Below, in pieces: positions 8,463 through 17,268 of a DNA stretch of 64,000 nt. The notes beneath the pieces were generated by a model. It had not been told where the DNA came from, made no database searches, and was given only the letters and a program-made list of their open reading frames with translations. Position 1 is the first letter of the stretch, and every line of letters begins with the position of its first letter. Both the position numbers and the translations under genes were made by a program. Source of the DNA: Bifidobacterium moukalabense DSM 27321 (GTDB lineage: Bacteria > Actinomycetota > Actinomycetes > Actinomycetales > Bifidobacteriaceae); NCBI RefSeq assembly GCF_000522505.1, contig NZ_AZMV01000007.1:868001-932000 (forward strand). Direction: 5' to 3'.

Positions 8463-9941
8463 TCATTTACTCATGCGGCCTTGCCAGTAGGTGACTTCTT
8501 CCAGATCACCGTCGATGACGTTTTGGAAATGCCGCTCATGGGCTTCAAGTGCGGCCGATCCCATGTCGGTGGCATTACGGTAGGCGGCCTGATGGTATTT
8601 GAGCCAATGCGTGATTTCTTTGGCGTCAGGCGCGTCCTGTACTTCGGTGCCGGTGAAGATGGAGTCGTCATCGGGGGTCTGACCGACAGTTCCCCGCACG
8701 GTGAGCCAATTCTCGGTATTCGGATTGGCCGCGCCGTCCAGCGCCGCGACCAGCTCGTCGTCCATTTCCACGCTGGTGACCCATGTGCTTTCGGGAATCG
8801 GATGGTTGGCCACAGGCGACCCGGCGGTCACCACATGCTCGATGTCATATTCATCCTTCAGATCAGAGGCGAGCGTGGCCGCGACTATGCCGCCCTGGGA
8901 ATGTCCGATCATTGCCACCGGCTCATCTGAACCGATACCGGCCTGTCTCATGGCCTCGGCCACCATGCGGGCGCTATCGGCCTGCATGCGCTGCTTGGAA
9001 TCCGAACTCATGAGCTCCACATTCTGAGGCCACCCGAACGGCGAATCCGGTTCCCCGTCGGTGCCGGGAATCGTGACCAGCCAGGCGTTTGACCCATCTT
9101 CTCTGCGATACCTGGAGATGGCGATGGTACCATAATCCAAACCGCTACCCAGATCGATTTTGCCGAGACGCTCTTCGGCAAGACGGCGCAGATCCTCCAT
9201 GGAGTCGGCCACGCCGTGCGATTCGCGCACCACGGCGGTGTTGGCATGAACCTGCGTGACGCTGAGTTCGTTGCCCTGAACAAGGTCGTATCCGGGAGCC
9301 GTGATCTTGGCGATGCGTTTTGCCGCGATGTTGACCTCATCGGTATGGAACAGTCCCCGCAATCCGCCCAGACCTGCGATGGCGGATCCGGCGCCACTCA
9401 TCAGTCCTTCCTGAGCCCAATCCAGCGAATCCAATGCGTGGATGCCGTTGGTCCTGCCTTCTTTCGCCGAGCCGAGGATGAATCCTCCGAACGAGAGGAT
9501 TCCGGCCATCGCAAGCGACTCCTTCGGAAACGCGGTGACCGTGGCCTGCAGCAGTTCATTGAGTATGCGTCGGTTGCGGTCATCCGCCTGGGAATACAGG
9601 GAATGCGCCCTGATGACCAGATCGGCGAGCTGCGCGAGCCGCTTCGCCATGATATGACAGGCGCCTGCATGATCGGAACAGCGCTGAATGAGTCGGTCAT
9701 AGGGGAACGATATGTGATCGCTGCCACTGCAGAGGATGGCACCGCCACCGAGTGCGTTGACTAACGGTGTGCCGTACCGCTGGGCCTGAAGCTGCAGAAC
9801 CGTCGCATTCCATATGTCCGACAAGGATGCGTATGTTCTGGAGGCGTCTGACAGGGCGGTTGCGACACCGAGATACTGGTTGTAGTCGGCGGTCGAATAT
9901 CTATGACCGCCGCTGATGGTGGAGGTGACCTGCCAACTCAT
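8463..9941 (-). CDS. Lipase-like alpha/beta hydrolase, coupled to a WXG100-like gene
   Basis: A 492-residue protein. GHSQGG (about 346-351) is a nucleophile elbow of lipases/esterases (GxSxG, Ser348), preceded by the strand PVAMI and followed by VVTAGSPVANHP, typical of class-3-like lipases. A His in the HWLKYH segment near 445-450 could complete the triad. The first ~140 residues are helical and Trp-poor, and two small hydrophobic stretches lie near 143-157 and 183-196. No Sec signal is seen. The ATG at 9941 was chosen because it overlaps the stop of the upstream WXG100-like gene (ATGA); the longer frame to 10061 runs inside that gene. The pair resembles a type VII secretion substrate and its partner, but this is inference. 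Confidence 0.8.
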   Translation of the reverse strand: MSWQVTSTISGGHRYSTADYNQYLGVATALSDASRTYASLSDIWNATVLQLQAQRYGTPLVNALGGGAILCSGSDHISFPYDRLIQRCSDHAGACHIMAKRLAQLADLVIRAHSLYSQADDRNRRILNELLQATVTAFPKESLAMAGILSFGGFILGSAKEGRTNGIHALDSLDWAQEGLMSGAGSAIAGLGGLRGLFHTDEVNIAAKRIAKITAPGYDLVQGNELSVTQVHANTAVVRESHGVADSMEDLRRLAEERLGKIDLGSGLDYGTIAISRYRREDGSNAWLVTIPGTDGEPDSPFGWPQNVELMSSDSKQRMQADSARMVAEAMRQAGIGSDEPVAMIGHSQGGIVAATLASDLKDEYDIEHVVTAGSPVANHPIPESTWVTSVEMDDELVAALDGAANPNTENWLTVRGTVGQTPDDDSIFTGTEVQDAPDAKEITHWLKYHQAAYRNATDMGSAALEAHERHFQNVIDGDLEEVTYWQGRMSK

Positions 9942-10231
9942 GCCGCGCCTACCGACCACAGTATGTGCGAGGTGACACGCAACGCCTCCCTCAGCGAAGC
10001 GGACTGGCGTCGCATCTCCACGAGCCGGCTGCGAAAGGATTCCGCCGCCGTGCCGGTCCAATCCGTCAGTTCGCTGCGCACGATCGTGGCATCAAGCTGG
10101 TCAAGCCCTGCAAGGCACGATCTGATCCGCATATCGACAAGGTTCTGGCTGATTCGTATGCCGGCACGGCATTGGCATGTCGTACCTGGCAGGGCAGTAA
10201 GACCCACCGGTCTCAGAGGGGTCGCAATCAT
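9938..10231 (-). CDS. WXG100-like small protein
   Basis: A 97-residue reading from ATG 10231. It is mostly helical, with a central Trp-Thr-Gly (ELTDWTGTAAESFRSRL) at the place where WXG100/ESAT-6 proteins have the W-x-G turn between two helices. Its stop overlaps the hydrolase start by 4 bp. The start is uncertain: no clear ribosome site or -10 box marks 10231, and ATG 10264 is an alternative (108 residues). The in-frame start at 10357 is excluded because it lies within the terminator of the preceding operon. A partner or export-targeting role for the hydrolase is inferred from coupling and length. Confidence 0.6.
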   Translation of the reverse strand: MIATPLRPVGLTALPGTTCQCRAGIRISQNLVDMRIRSCLAGLDQLDATIVRSELTDWTGTAAESFRSRLVEMRRQSASLREALRVTSHILWSVGAA

Positions 10232-10334
10232 ATTGGATGTGCCGCATGCAAGTAATGTGTTCATGGTGCCATTGAACATGCGTGTGTGGCGGGAAGTGCG
10301 GAAAAACAAGGTCGGTGGTCGAAGGATGCGCGAA

Positions 10335-10387
10335 AAAACACAACGCCGGCGTGTCATTGTTGGAAAACCAACGAAAACGCGCCGGCG
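10335..10387 (-). terminator. Terminator of the moxR/VWA operon
   Basis: Nested inverted repeat: outer arms CGCCGGCG at 10344-10351 and 10380-10387, and inner arms GTTGG/CCAAC at 10359-10363 and 10368-10372 with an AAAA loop. On the minus strand it is followed by a run of six T, just after the last gene of the operon (ends 10422). Confidence 0.65.
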
Positions 10388-10421
10388 ATGCGGTGGATAA
10401 GTCGGCTCGGGCCGAGTTTGG

Positions 10422-11000
10422 TCACCACGGTTTGGTCTGAGCTGAGGATGAGTCCGAATCCTGATCGGCCGTCGATCCCTTGGACGATTCGGTATTCGAC
10501 TCAGGCGTAGTGGATTGCGTATTCTGCTGAAGAAGCTCCTCCACCTTCCTACGTTGCTCCTCAGTCAGGCTACCGCCGCTTTTTTGCTTGCCGGTACTGT
10601 TCTGCGAGGATTCGTCCTGGGTGCCCGCGCTGGAATCCTGCGGATCTTGTGCTGCTTTGATTTTCTTGGATATACGCTTGGTCAGCCGTTCGGACACCGC
10701 ACTGTTATGTGCGATCGCTTCACGAAGCTGCGGAAGCAGCAGCGCCCCGGCAGACGCGGCATCCTGGAATTGCGCGTCGGTCTGCTGCTGCTGTGTGCCC
10801 AGTTTGTCAAGGTCGGGAGTCTGCGACTGACTCGCCTTGATGTTTTCGGTCAGACTTTGCGTGGCCTGATTGTACTGATTCGCGGCTATGAGATTCACGA
10901 CGGCCAGTGCGGCGATGACGATCATCACCACGGCGGCGGCGATCAGCGTGACACGTACCGGCAATGAGGCACGTGCCCTGCGCGAGGACGGTGTGTTCAT
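10422..11000 (-). CDS. Single-pass membrane protein, last gene of moxR/VWA operon
   Basis: A 192-residue protein with a basic N-terminus (SSRRARASLPVRV), one TM helix at about 15-40 and a long extracytoplasmic tail. The tail has a predicted helical part (LDKLGTQQQQTDAQF, LLLPQLREAIAHNS) and ends in a Ser/Thr/Gln-rich low-complexity region (last ~70 residues). An AAGGAGG ribosome site 4 nt before ATG 11000 fixes the start over the upstream in-frame alternative. The ATG also overlaps the stop of the VWA gene. The function is unknown; by position it may be an envelope component of the MoxR-VWA system. Confidence 0.8.
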   Translation of the reverse strand: MNTPSSRRARASLPVRVTLIAAAVVMIVIAALAVVNLIAANQYNQATQSLTENIKASQSQTPDLDKLGTQQQQTDAQFQDAASAGALLLPQLREAIAHNSAVSERLTKRISKKIKAAQDPQDSSAGTQDESSQNSTGKQKSGGSLTEEQRRKVEELLQQNTQSTTPESNTESSKGSTADQDSDSSSAQTKPW

Positions 11001-12016
11001 AGAAGCCTCCTTGACGACGCCAGCCATGCGCCGAACTCACAGGCCAGCAGGAACGCCACCGCAATGGCGAACGGCCAAACCAGAGGCGTGACACGTGTCC
11101 GCTGTTTGGTGGTCTGCGTGACACGCCACTTGTTCGAGGCCTCCTTCGACATGCCGGAGCTCATGGTGTTTGAAGCGTCCAGTTGCAGTGCCGTACCGCT
11201 CAACTCGTCGGCGATGGTCTTCATGGCTTCCGCATTCATGCGGGAGATGCCCGGCTGACCGGTTTCCGGATCGGTGACCCATTGTTCATCGGCATCACCC
11301 ACACCATCGACCGTGATGGGAATCTGGCCTCCCTGTTCGCTGCCGACCGCCACGGTGAACGCATCATTGAGATATCTGCGCAACGAGGAGAAGGTGCGGC
11401 GGGTTTTCGCGGAGGTCTGCTCTCCATCGGATATCAGATACATTACGATCGCGTCATCGGGATGCTGCTCATGAATCGACTTGCAGGTCAGCAGCAGTTG
11501 GTCGATCGGAGCGTCAAGTGTGGAGCCGGCGGAGACGGAGGTCGCCTCCGGGGCCAGGGTGTCGGCCCAATTGTCGATCGCCTTGGAATCAGGGGTCAAC
11601 GGGACGTCCAACGTACCGCTGGCGCCGAAACGCACCGCGGCGAAACTGGAATTCGGGTATAGGCCGGTGATGTCCTTTACCGCCTGTTTGGCCACATCCA
11701 ACCGGGCCTGCTGCTCTTCGGAGCCATATTGGGCATCCTTGACCGCCATTGAGCCGGTTACATCGACGGCGATCACCACATCGGTGGCGTTGATCGCGCG
11801 ATTATGCGTGGACGACACGATGCTGGGCGTCAGGGCCATGACCGCGATCAACAGACAAATCAGGGTGCGTCGTGTGCAAGCCCACGTGGTTTCGTCACTA
11901 TCGGCACGCCGTCTTATGTGCAGCACGACCTCGACCATGGCGGCCACCACCATGACGGCGGCCAGTGTGCCGCCTGCCGGCCATCCCAGCGCCGGTGAGA
12001 AAGTCAGATCGCTCAT
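10997..12016 (-). CDS. VWA-domain membrane protein (second of two)
   Basis: A 339-residue protein: TM helices near 15-32 and 50-65, then a von Willebrand factor A domain with the MIDAS motif DVTGSM (Asp85) and VMYLISDGEQTSAKT, then a C-terminal TM helix near 308-325 and a short tail. The topology matches BatA/BatB-type proteins that work with MoxR ATPases in assembling or maturing envelope complexes. The start MSDLTF at 12016 overlaps the preceding gene's stop (ATGA); the longer frame to 12079 is inside that gene. The substrate is unknown. Confidence 0.85.
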   Translation of the reverse strand: MSDLTFSPALGWPAGGTLAAVMVVAAMVEVVLHIRRRADSDETTWACTRRTLICLLIAVMALTPSIVSSTHNRAINATDVVIAVDVTGSMAVKDAQYGSEEQQARLDVAKQAVKDITGLYPNSSFAAVRFGASGTLDVPLTPDSKAIDNWADTLAPEATSVSAGSTLDAPIDQLLLTCKSIHEQHPDDAIVMYLISDGEQTSAKTRRTFSSLRRYLNDAFTVAVGSEQGGQIPITVDGVGDADEQWVTDPETGQPGISRMNAEAMKTIADELSGTALQLDASNTMSSGMSKEASNKWRVTQTTKQRTRVTPLVWPFAIAVAFLLACEFGAWLASSRRLL

Positions 12017-13080
12017 CGTCTCAACCTCCATGCCAGTGCAAGCCAGACAACCGTCAATACGGCCAAGGCCAACGTCCACCAGCCAGGGGCGTCGACAAGC
12101 GAGGCCTTGCTGTTCGCCTCGCTCTCGTGATCCTGACGCGAATCGATCTGCCTGACCAGCTCGGCTACGGATGAACCGTTGGATTGTGTGAGGAACGCGC
12201 CGCCATGCGATTCGATTTCGGATTTGAATTCGGAGGTCGTCTCGTCGCCTTCGCTTTGTTTCGGACCGGAGAACAGGCCGTCCACCGTAATTGACGCTTC
12301 GGAAGTCAGCTGCAGGGCCTCCTTCAAAGTATACGTAGGAGTTCCGGATACGACGTTATCGGTGGCCAGCACGATGGAGGCCGCGCGTTGACGAGCCGTG
12401 TTGTCCGTATTGGCCTGACCATAGGCGAAGCCCGGCAGCATCGCGGCGCAGCTGACCACGCCATCGCCTATCAGCGACGTGGCCTCCTTACGGTTCTGCG
12501 TCCCTTCCAGCCAATCGGAGATCTTCTGATAATCGCTATCCTTCATCTTGTCGATATCGTCCTGTGACTCGACGCCCTTGAGGATCCTGCTGGCCTTGGC
12601 GAGCTGCTCGGAAACCAGTTCATAGTCATCGGTCAGCGGGAACACGGTCCTCGACGTCGAATTGAAAATGCTCAGACCTATACGCTCGCCTTTGAAATTG
12701 CTGACCAGCTTGCGGTAGGTGTCGATCACTTCGCGGTCGTAGGGAAGCGTGGAGCCGGATACGTCAAGACACAGCACGATGTCGCGACTGCTGGCGCGCT
12801 CCTCACCTTCATCGACCTGACTCGGACGAGCGATCAAGGCCACGGAAACGGCCAGAGCCAGCGCCAACAGCACCACGGCCAGACGCGACAACGTGCGCCA
12901 CAGGCGGAAAAGGCGTGAGGCGGTCTCCGTATTGAGATCGTCATCCAGACTGAACGAACGTGCGTCATCGGTATCAGGCCTCTTCGTATGCGAAGCCACC
13001 AATAGCATGATGGCGATAATGGCCATGGCGCCGATGACGCCTGCGGCGGCGGCCCAAGGCCAATGCCATGACAGTTCCAT
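12013..13080 (-). CDS. VWA-domain membrane protein (first of two)
   Basis: A 355-residue protein with TM helices at about 8-30 and 66-86, a VWA domain whose MIDAS begins at Asp106 (LCLDVSGSTLPYD), and a C-terminal TM helix ending in RLRR. A long insertion (about 160-185, KGVESQDDIDKMKDSDYQK) separates the first strands of the fold from the rest. Its ATG follows the stop of the 174-residue gene with no gap, and it overlaps the next VWA gene by 4 bp. Two VWA proteins in tandem is the common Bat-type arrangement; they probably form a heteromer at the membrane. Confidence 0.85.
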   Translation of the reverse strand: MELSWHWPWAAAAGVIGAMAIIAIMLLVASHTKRPDTDDARSFSLDDDLNTETASRLFRLWRTLSRLAVVLLALALAVSVALIARPSQVDEGEERASSRDIVLCLDVSGSTLPYDREVIDTYRKLVSNFKGERIGLSIFNSTSRTVFPLTDDYELVSEQLAKASRILKGVESQDDIDKMKDSDYQKISDWLEGTQNRKEATSLIGDGVVSCAAMLPGFAYGQANTDNTARQRAASIVLATDNVVSGTPTYTLKEALQLTSEASITVDGLFSGPKQSEGDETTSEFKSEIESHGGAFLTQSNGSSVAELVRQIDSRQDHESEANSKASLVDAPGWWTLALAVLTVVWLALAWRLRR

Positions 13081-13605
13081 CTATCGCCACCTTTCCACAA
13101 GATTGGCCACCCATTCACCGGCCTGTTCCACCGTTGTCTCGCGTGCGAGGCCGTTGTTCGCGGCATCGGCGAATTCCGGCGGATACAGCGCCTCGATGGT
13201 TTGGCGAAGCAACGTGATGCCGTCCTGATTGCCGGTGGTGCGGGGGATGGCGTTGATATCGGCAAGCGTACGATTGCGGATATCGGTACCCGTTACCGTC
13301 GAAACGTAGTCTCGTGCCAAGGTCGCCAGTTCGGCGAACGCATCCTCACGACTGATTTCGCCTTCGTCATGGCGCGCCACGATTTCGTCGATCCGTTTTC
13401 TCCACAATGCCTTGTCGGTCAACGCCTCATGCCGACCGTAAGATCGCTGACGTACGGGTCTCCCACCAGGTCGGGACAACCATATGGCCACGGTCACCAG
13501 CACCGTGGCCAGGACGAGGCCAATGGCCAGCACCGCGATCAGTGGCGTCTGCAGGTCGAGCAGACCCATCGGATGCAAGTCGGTTTCCGACAAATGGAGC
13601 GTCAT
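13081..13605 (-). CDS. Membrane protein of the moxR/VWA operon (DUF4381-like)
   Basis: A 174-residue protein with one TM helix near residues 20-43, then a cytosolic helical domain (KALWRKRIDEIVARHDEGEISREDAFAELATLAR, split here as two helices). Position, size and topology match the DUF4381/BatC-like member found between DUF58 and VWA genes in moxR operons. It overlaps the DUF58 stop by 4 bp and abuts the first VWA gene. The role is unproven; a link between the ATPase and the VWA membrane parts is plausible. Confidence 0.75.
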   Translation of the reverse strand: MTLHLSETDLHPMGLLDLQTPLIAVLAIGLVLATVLVTVAIWLSRPGGRPVRQRSYGRHEALTDKALWRKRIDEIVARHDEGEISREDAFAELATLARDYVSTVTGTDIRNRTLADINAIPRTTGNQDGITLLRQTIEALYPPEFADAANNGLARETTVEQAGEWVANLVERWR

Positions 13606-14555
13606 GGCCTGCCTCCCAACGATGTGTGCGCGGGGGAGGGAAGCCGGTTGCGCGAGGAACGGGCCAAGGCCATGGAGACCATGTGCACGAACTCACCGAA
13701 CATCCGCTCGCTGGAGCCTGAACGAATCATCGTTGAGCCGCAACGGTTCAGCTCGCGACGCATGGCTGCGGCAACATACTCACGATGCGTGCGCACCTCT
13801 TCCGCCGTTGTGCGATTGCGAAGGAATGCGGGGACGCGGCGAGGGCCATTGCCATCGCGTACATGAGTGAACCGTTCGTCTCCGAACGGATTGATGGTGG
13901 CCACGTCGATGAGCACCATGGGATGTGTGCGCGCGATGCGCCTTATGGCTTCGATATGACGTTCCTGCAGGGCATGCTCATCGGTGGCGAGCACCACCAA
14001 CGCCTCACGGTCGCGGATGCGACGTGCGTATTCCAGTAGCGCATCGATATTGCGTGGATTGGACCAATCACGTTCCAACGCCTGATCCAGCGTCCGCTCG
14101 AACTGTGCAAAGCCTCCGTTGAAAGGCATCCGTGTAATCGACGCGGAGTCCGCGAACACTACGGACACCTCATCGCCCCGGCGCAGACTCAATGCGGCGA
14201 ACATGCACAACGCATTGGCTGCGATCTGATACGCCCGTTCCCCCGAAGGGCAAGTGGCGGTCATCTCCCGACCGACGTCCAGCAACAGCCATGCGCGGGA
14301 AGTCGACGGGCGTTCCCTGAGCACCACCATCGGGCGGCCAACACGGGCACTTGTCTTCCAATCGATTTGTCGAGCCTCATCGCCGGCCTCATAGACGCGA
14401 ATATCCATCACATCATCCGAACCGGAGCGTTTGCCCGAGGCGTGGGCGCCCTCCAGCACGCCCAGCGCCTTGCGGACGGTGGGCAGACTCAACGTGGTTC
14501 CGAGAGCCTCGATCTTTCTGCGGATCGGATCTTCGGAACGGTTCTGATCGATCAT
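13602..14555 (-). CDS. DUF58-domain protein
   Basis: A 317-residue soluble protein. The DUF58 core is seen in DIRVYEAGDEARQIDWKTSARVG and MVVLRERPSTSRAWLLLDVGREM, the conserved 'R.Y..GD..R.I.W..sAR' and 'LLLD' blocks. The fold resembles VWA but lacks a full MIDAS. The true start is ATG 14555 (MIDQNRSED), which overlaps the moxR stop (ATGA); the much longer open frame to 14882 is antisense-like sequence inside moxR. DUF58 proteins are constant partners of MoxR ATPases. Confidence 0.9.
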   Translation of the reverse strand: MIDQNRSEDPIRRKIEALGTTLSLPTVRKALGVLEGAHASGKRSGSDDVMDIRVYEAGDEARQIDWKTSARVGRPMVVLRERPSTSRAWLLLDVGREMTATCPSGERAYQIAANALCMFAALSLRRGDEVSVVFADSASITRMPFNGGFAQFERTLDQALERDWSNPRNIDALLEYARRIRDREALVVLATDEHALQERHIEAIRRIARTHPMVLIDVATINPFGDERFTHVRDGNGPRRVPAFLRNRTTAEEVRTHREYVAAAMRRELNRCGSTMIRSGSSERMFGEFVHMVSMALARSSRNRLPSPAHTSLGGRP

Positions 14556-15619
14556 GGAACGGGAACCGCCTGCACGATCGAATCGACGACCTGGTCGCTG
14601 TCCACGCCGTCGGCCAGAGCCTCGAATGTGAGAATGATGCGGTGGCGAAGCACCTCGTGGGCGAAGGCCTTCACATCTTCCGGGATCACATAGTCGCGAC
14701 CCTGCAGCAACGCATTGGCCTGACCTATGCGGGTCAGGGCGATGGAGGCACGCGGCGAGGCGCCGAGACGCACCAGCGAGGACAATCCCTGCACCGGATG
14801 CGATCCGGCGCCACGGGAAGTCGCCGCGATATCGACGGCATACTGCATGATCGCGTCGGACACATGCACACGACGGGCGCATGAACGCAGGAACTCGGCG
14901 TCGCCGATGGAGATGACCTCGGAGGTGATGGCCTTCGGATCGAAGGTATCGGACCCGCGGCGAGTGAGCATGGCGAGCATACGCTGTTCCTCCTGCGCAC
15001 TCGGATAGGTCATGACGGCCTTCATCATGAAACGATCCATCTGGGCTTCGGGAAGGTTGAACGTGCCCTCCTCCTCAATGGGATTCTGGGTGGCGATGAC
15101 CATGAACGGTTTCGGCAACGCGATGCGCTGGCCGCCGATGGTGGTGGCGCCTTCGGCCATGGCTTCCAGCATTGCCGACTGGGTCTTTGCATTGGAACGG
15201 TTGATTTCGTCCAGCAGCACGAAATTCGCGTGGATGGGGCCGATCTGCGTGGCGAATTTCTGCGTTGAGAAATCGAACACCTGTGTGCCGACCAAATCGG
15301 ATGGCATCAGATCGGGCGTGCACTGCACGCGTTTGAACGTGCCCGACACGGAGGTGGCCAGGGTCTGCGCGGCTGTGGTCTTGGCGAGACCCGGTACCGA
15401 TTCGATGAGAATATGCCCACCGGCCACCAGCGTGGTGATCAGGGACTCGCGCAGGTTCTCCTGGCCCACCAGGGTCTGGGCGAATCGGGCGCGAATCTGC
15501 GAGCCCAGCTTCTTCGCACGGTTGATGTCTTCTGCGGATAGTGCGCCTGCAGGCGTTGCGGTCGGCACCGGAACCGGTGCCGACTGGGGAACCTGCGGTT
15601 TTGGAGGGAATAAAGCCAT
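14552..15619 (-). CDS. moxR: MoxR-family AAA+ ATPase
   Basis: A 355-residue AAA+ ATPase. Walker A is ESVPGLAKTT (about 73-82), Walker B VLLDEINRS (about 134-142), and sensor 1 lies in MVIATQNPIEEEG. A Pro/Ala-rich N-terminal lead of about 28 residues precedes the ATPase domain. MoxR proteins act as chaperone-like ATPases with VWA and DUF58 partners, all of which follow in this operon. It is first in a six-gene operon whose members overlap or abut. There is no ribosome site; a TACAGT -10-like box 7 nt before the ATG suggests a leaderless mRNA. Confidence 0.93.
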   Translation of the reverse strand: MALFPPKPQVPQSAPVPVPTATPAGALSAEDINRAKKLGSQIRARFAQTLVGQENLRESLITTLVAGGHILIESVPGLAKTTAAQTLATSVSGTFKRVQCTPDLMPSDLVGTQVFDFSTQKFATQIGPIHANFVLLDEINRSNAKTQSAMLEAMAEGATTIGGQRIALPKPFMVIATQNPIEEEGTFNLPEAQMDRFMMKAVMTYPSAQEEQRMLAMLTRRGSDTFDPKAITSEVISIGDAEFLRSCARRVHVSDAIMQYAVDIAATSRGAGSHPVQGLSSLVRLGASPRASIALTRIGQANALLQGRDYVIPEDVKAFAHEVLRHRIILTFEALADGVDSDQVVDSIVQAVPVP

Positions 15620-15626
15620 GCCATCT

Positions 15627-15632
15627 ACTGTA
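15627..15632 (-). promoter_or_regulatory. -10 box of leaderless moxR operon
   Basis: TACAGT on the minus strand with 7 nt to the moxR ATG (15619). No Shine-Dalgarno sequence lies in between. Confidence 0.5.
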
Positions 15633-15637
15633 ACGGG

Positions 15638-16348
15638 TTAAGCTGACGGCAAGGACCAATCGACAGGCGAGACCCCCATTGAGGCCAGTGCCGCGTTGGC
15701 GCGGGAGAACGGCTTCGAACCGAAGAATCCATAGCGTGCCGACATCGGGCTTGGATGAGGGGATTTGATGATGAAGGCGTTCGTGAGCAGTGGTTCCAGA
15801 GTCTGTGCGTTGCGTCCCCAGAGTATGGCGACGAGGGGCTTGGGGGTGCCATCCGCATTCGTCCGTGCATTCAACGCACGGATCGCGGCCTCGGTGATGG
15901 GCTCCCAACCCTTGCCCTGATGGCTGTTCGGATGACCGACCCCCACGGTCAGGCACCTGTTGAGCAGCATGACGCCCTGCCTGGTCCACGGCGTCAGGTC
16001 GCCGTTGGCCGGCATGGGAACGCCGAGATCGTCGGTCAGCTCCCTGTAGATGTTGGTGAGGCTTCGGGGAATCGGCCTGACGTCGGGTGCCACGCAGAAG
16101 CTCAGGCCGACCGGATGGCCCGGCGTGGGGTAGGGATCCTGTCCGACGATCAGTACCTTGATGTCGTCGAATGGAATGGTGAACGCGCGCAGGATGTTCC
16201 TGCTGGCGGGCAGGTAGGGGCGGCCGGCGGCGATCTCGCCTCTGAGGAAGTCCCCCATGCGGTGCACCTGTGGTTCCACATCGGACAACGCTGCGGCCCA
16301 ACCGGGTTCGATGAGTTCGGATAGCGGCTTGATATGAGCTTGAGTCAT
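15638..16348 (-). CDS. ung: Uracil-DNA glycosylase, family 1
   Basis: A 236-residue enzyme that removes uracil from DNA as the first step of base-excision repair. The water-activating loop is [16 protein letters not shown] (Asp general base), with [22 protein letters not shown] and the minor-groove loop [18 protein letters not shown]. The His usually following GQDPY is Pro here. ATG 16348 (MTQAHIK) was chosen because TACAGT lies exactly 7 nt upstream, the leaderless pattern; the longer frame to 16486 has no support. Only 18 bp separate it from moxR downstream, so read-through is possible but moxR has its own -10 box. Confidence 0.93.
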   Translation of the reverse strand: MTQAHIKPLSELIEPGWAAALSDVEPQVHRMGDFLRGEIAAGRPYLPASRNILRAFTIPFDDIKVLIVGQDPYPTPGHPVGLSFCVAPDVRPIPRSLTNIYRELTDDLGVPMPANGDLTPWTRQGVMLLNRCLTVGVGHPNSHQGKGWEPITEAAIRALNARTNADGTPKPLVAILWGRNAQTLEPLLTNAFIIKSPHPSPMSARYGFFGSKPFSRANAALASMGVSPVDWSLPSA

Positions 16349-16355
16349 GGGTATC

Positions 16356-16361
16356 ACTGTA
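16356..16361 (-). promoter_or_regulatory. -10 box of leaderless ung
   Basis: TACAGT on the minus strand, 7 nt before ATG 16348; no ribosome site is present. Confidence 0.45.
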
Positions 16362-16447
16362 CGACCCATGGTGCGACCTCGCATGCCGTGGCGTGGGCCC
16401 CTGACGTGGGCGCGCAACGCGAATTGGCCGCTGACTGCAGTGGTCAG

Positions 16448-16462
16448 TACACTTTCAGTGTA
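16448..16462. promoter_or_regulatory. Short palindrome before the LytR_C gene
   Basis: TACACT-TTC-AGTGTA, with perfect 6-bp arms, lies 25 bp before the ATG at 16488 in the divergent ung/LytR_C region. It could be an operator of an unknown regulator. No factor can be named. Confidence 0.3.
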
Positions 16463-16487
16463 AGTGTGCAAGAAATGAGGTCGCAAG

Positions 16488-17126
16488 ATGGCTCAACAGG
16501 ACAAGGAAACCTATGATTCCTATGCCAAGGATGCATTCGACAATCCGCCGGCAGGACCGATGGGTGTCCATAGGGGTGCGCGATCGGCCACATCCCGTGC
16601 CATGCCATACATTGTGGTGGTCGTGGTGGCATTGCTCGCCGGTCTGCTGTTCTGGGGAATCTATTCCGGTGAGATCGGCAAACTGAGGATGCCGTGGTCA
16701 TCGTCGCAGGCAAGTTCGTCGCAGACCGCATCGGCCAAGAAGACAACTACGGCCGAGGCGCAGTCCAGCGATACGGCTACCGCCACGACGACTCCGGAGG
16801 CTACGGAGGAATCGAGCGACACGGCATCGCCGACCGAATCCGCAACGCCGGAGCAGATCGTGAATAAGGACACCCAGATTCGTGTGATCAACGCCACGAA
16901 CGTCACCGGCTATGCACAGAGCAAGGCGGATGTGCTGACCAATGCCGGATATACGGATGTGACCCCCAGCAACCCGACCGGTACGGTTCCCGCGCAGACC
17001 GTGGTCTGGTATCAGAACGAAACAGACAAGGCGACCGCCGAAAACGTCGCCCAGACGCTGGGCATCACCAATGTCGAACAAGGTGACGGATTGGTCACCC
17101 CAATCGTGGTGGTGCTGCTGAACTGA
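16488..17126 (+). CDS. Membrane-anchored LytR_C-domain protein
   Basis: A 212-residue protein: a cytosolic N-terminus (1-38), one TM helix (about 39-60), a Ser/Thr/Ala-rich extracytoplasmic linker (about 70-125) and a C-terminal LytR_C domain ([20 protein letters not shown] to the end, with AQTVVWYQ and VVVLLN). LytR_C domains accompany LCP cell-wall ligases; the LCP catalytic domain itself is absent here, so this is a stand-alone accessory, probably at the cell wall. A GAGG ribosome site precedes the ATG. It is divergent from ung and followed by a terminator-like hairpin. Confidence 0.82.
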   Translation: MAQQDKETYDSYAKDAFDNPPAGPMGVHRGARSATSRAMPYIVVVVVALLAGLLFWGIYSGEIGKLRMPWSSSQASSSQTASAKKTTTAEAQSSDTATATTTPEATEESSDTASPTESATPEQIVNKDTQIRVINATNVTGYAQSKADVLTNAGYTDVTPSNPTGTVPAQTVVWYQNETDKATAENVAQTLGITNVEQGDGLVTPIVVVLLN

Positions 17127-17151
17127 GAGCGCGCAGTGGAAAAACGCCGGG

Positions 17152-17185
17152 GACCCCTGTCCGTTGTGGGCAGGCGTCTCTTTGT
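17152..17185 (+). terminator. Probable terminator after LytR_C gene
   Basis: An 11-bp imperfect stem (17152-17162 with 17168-17178, one mismatch and a G-T pair), a 5-nt loop and a T-rich tail. It separates the LytR_C gene from the groEL control region. Confidence 0.5.
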
Positions 17186-17268
17186 CGGGAATACCGGAAT
17201 CGCGGGCCTGCGCCGTGGCTGCATAGGAACCGGTGTTCTTGCCGATAGCGCAAAGCGCACACCCCGGT

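Noticed and set aside
10265-10357. Longer N-terminus for the WXG100-like protein
   Set aside because: It would begin inside the terminator hairpin of the preceding operon, and the length would exceed the family norm.
14556-14882. Longer N-terminus for the DUF58 protein
   Set aside because: The extra part lies inside moxR in another frame, is Arg/Pro/Gly-rich without family match, and an ATGA overlap marks the real start at 14555.
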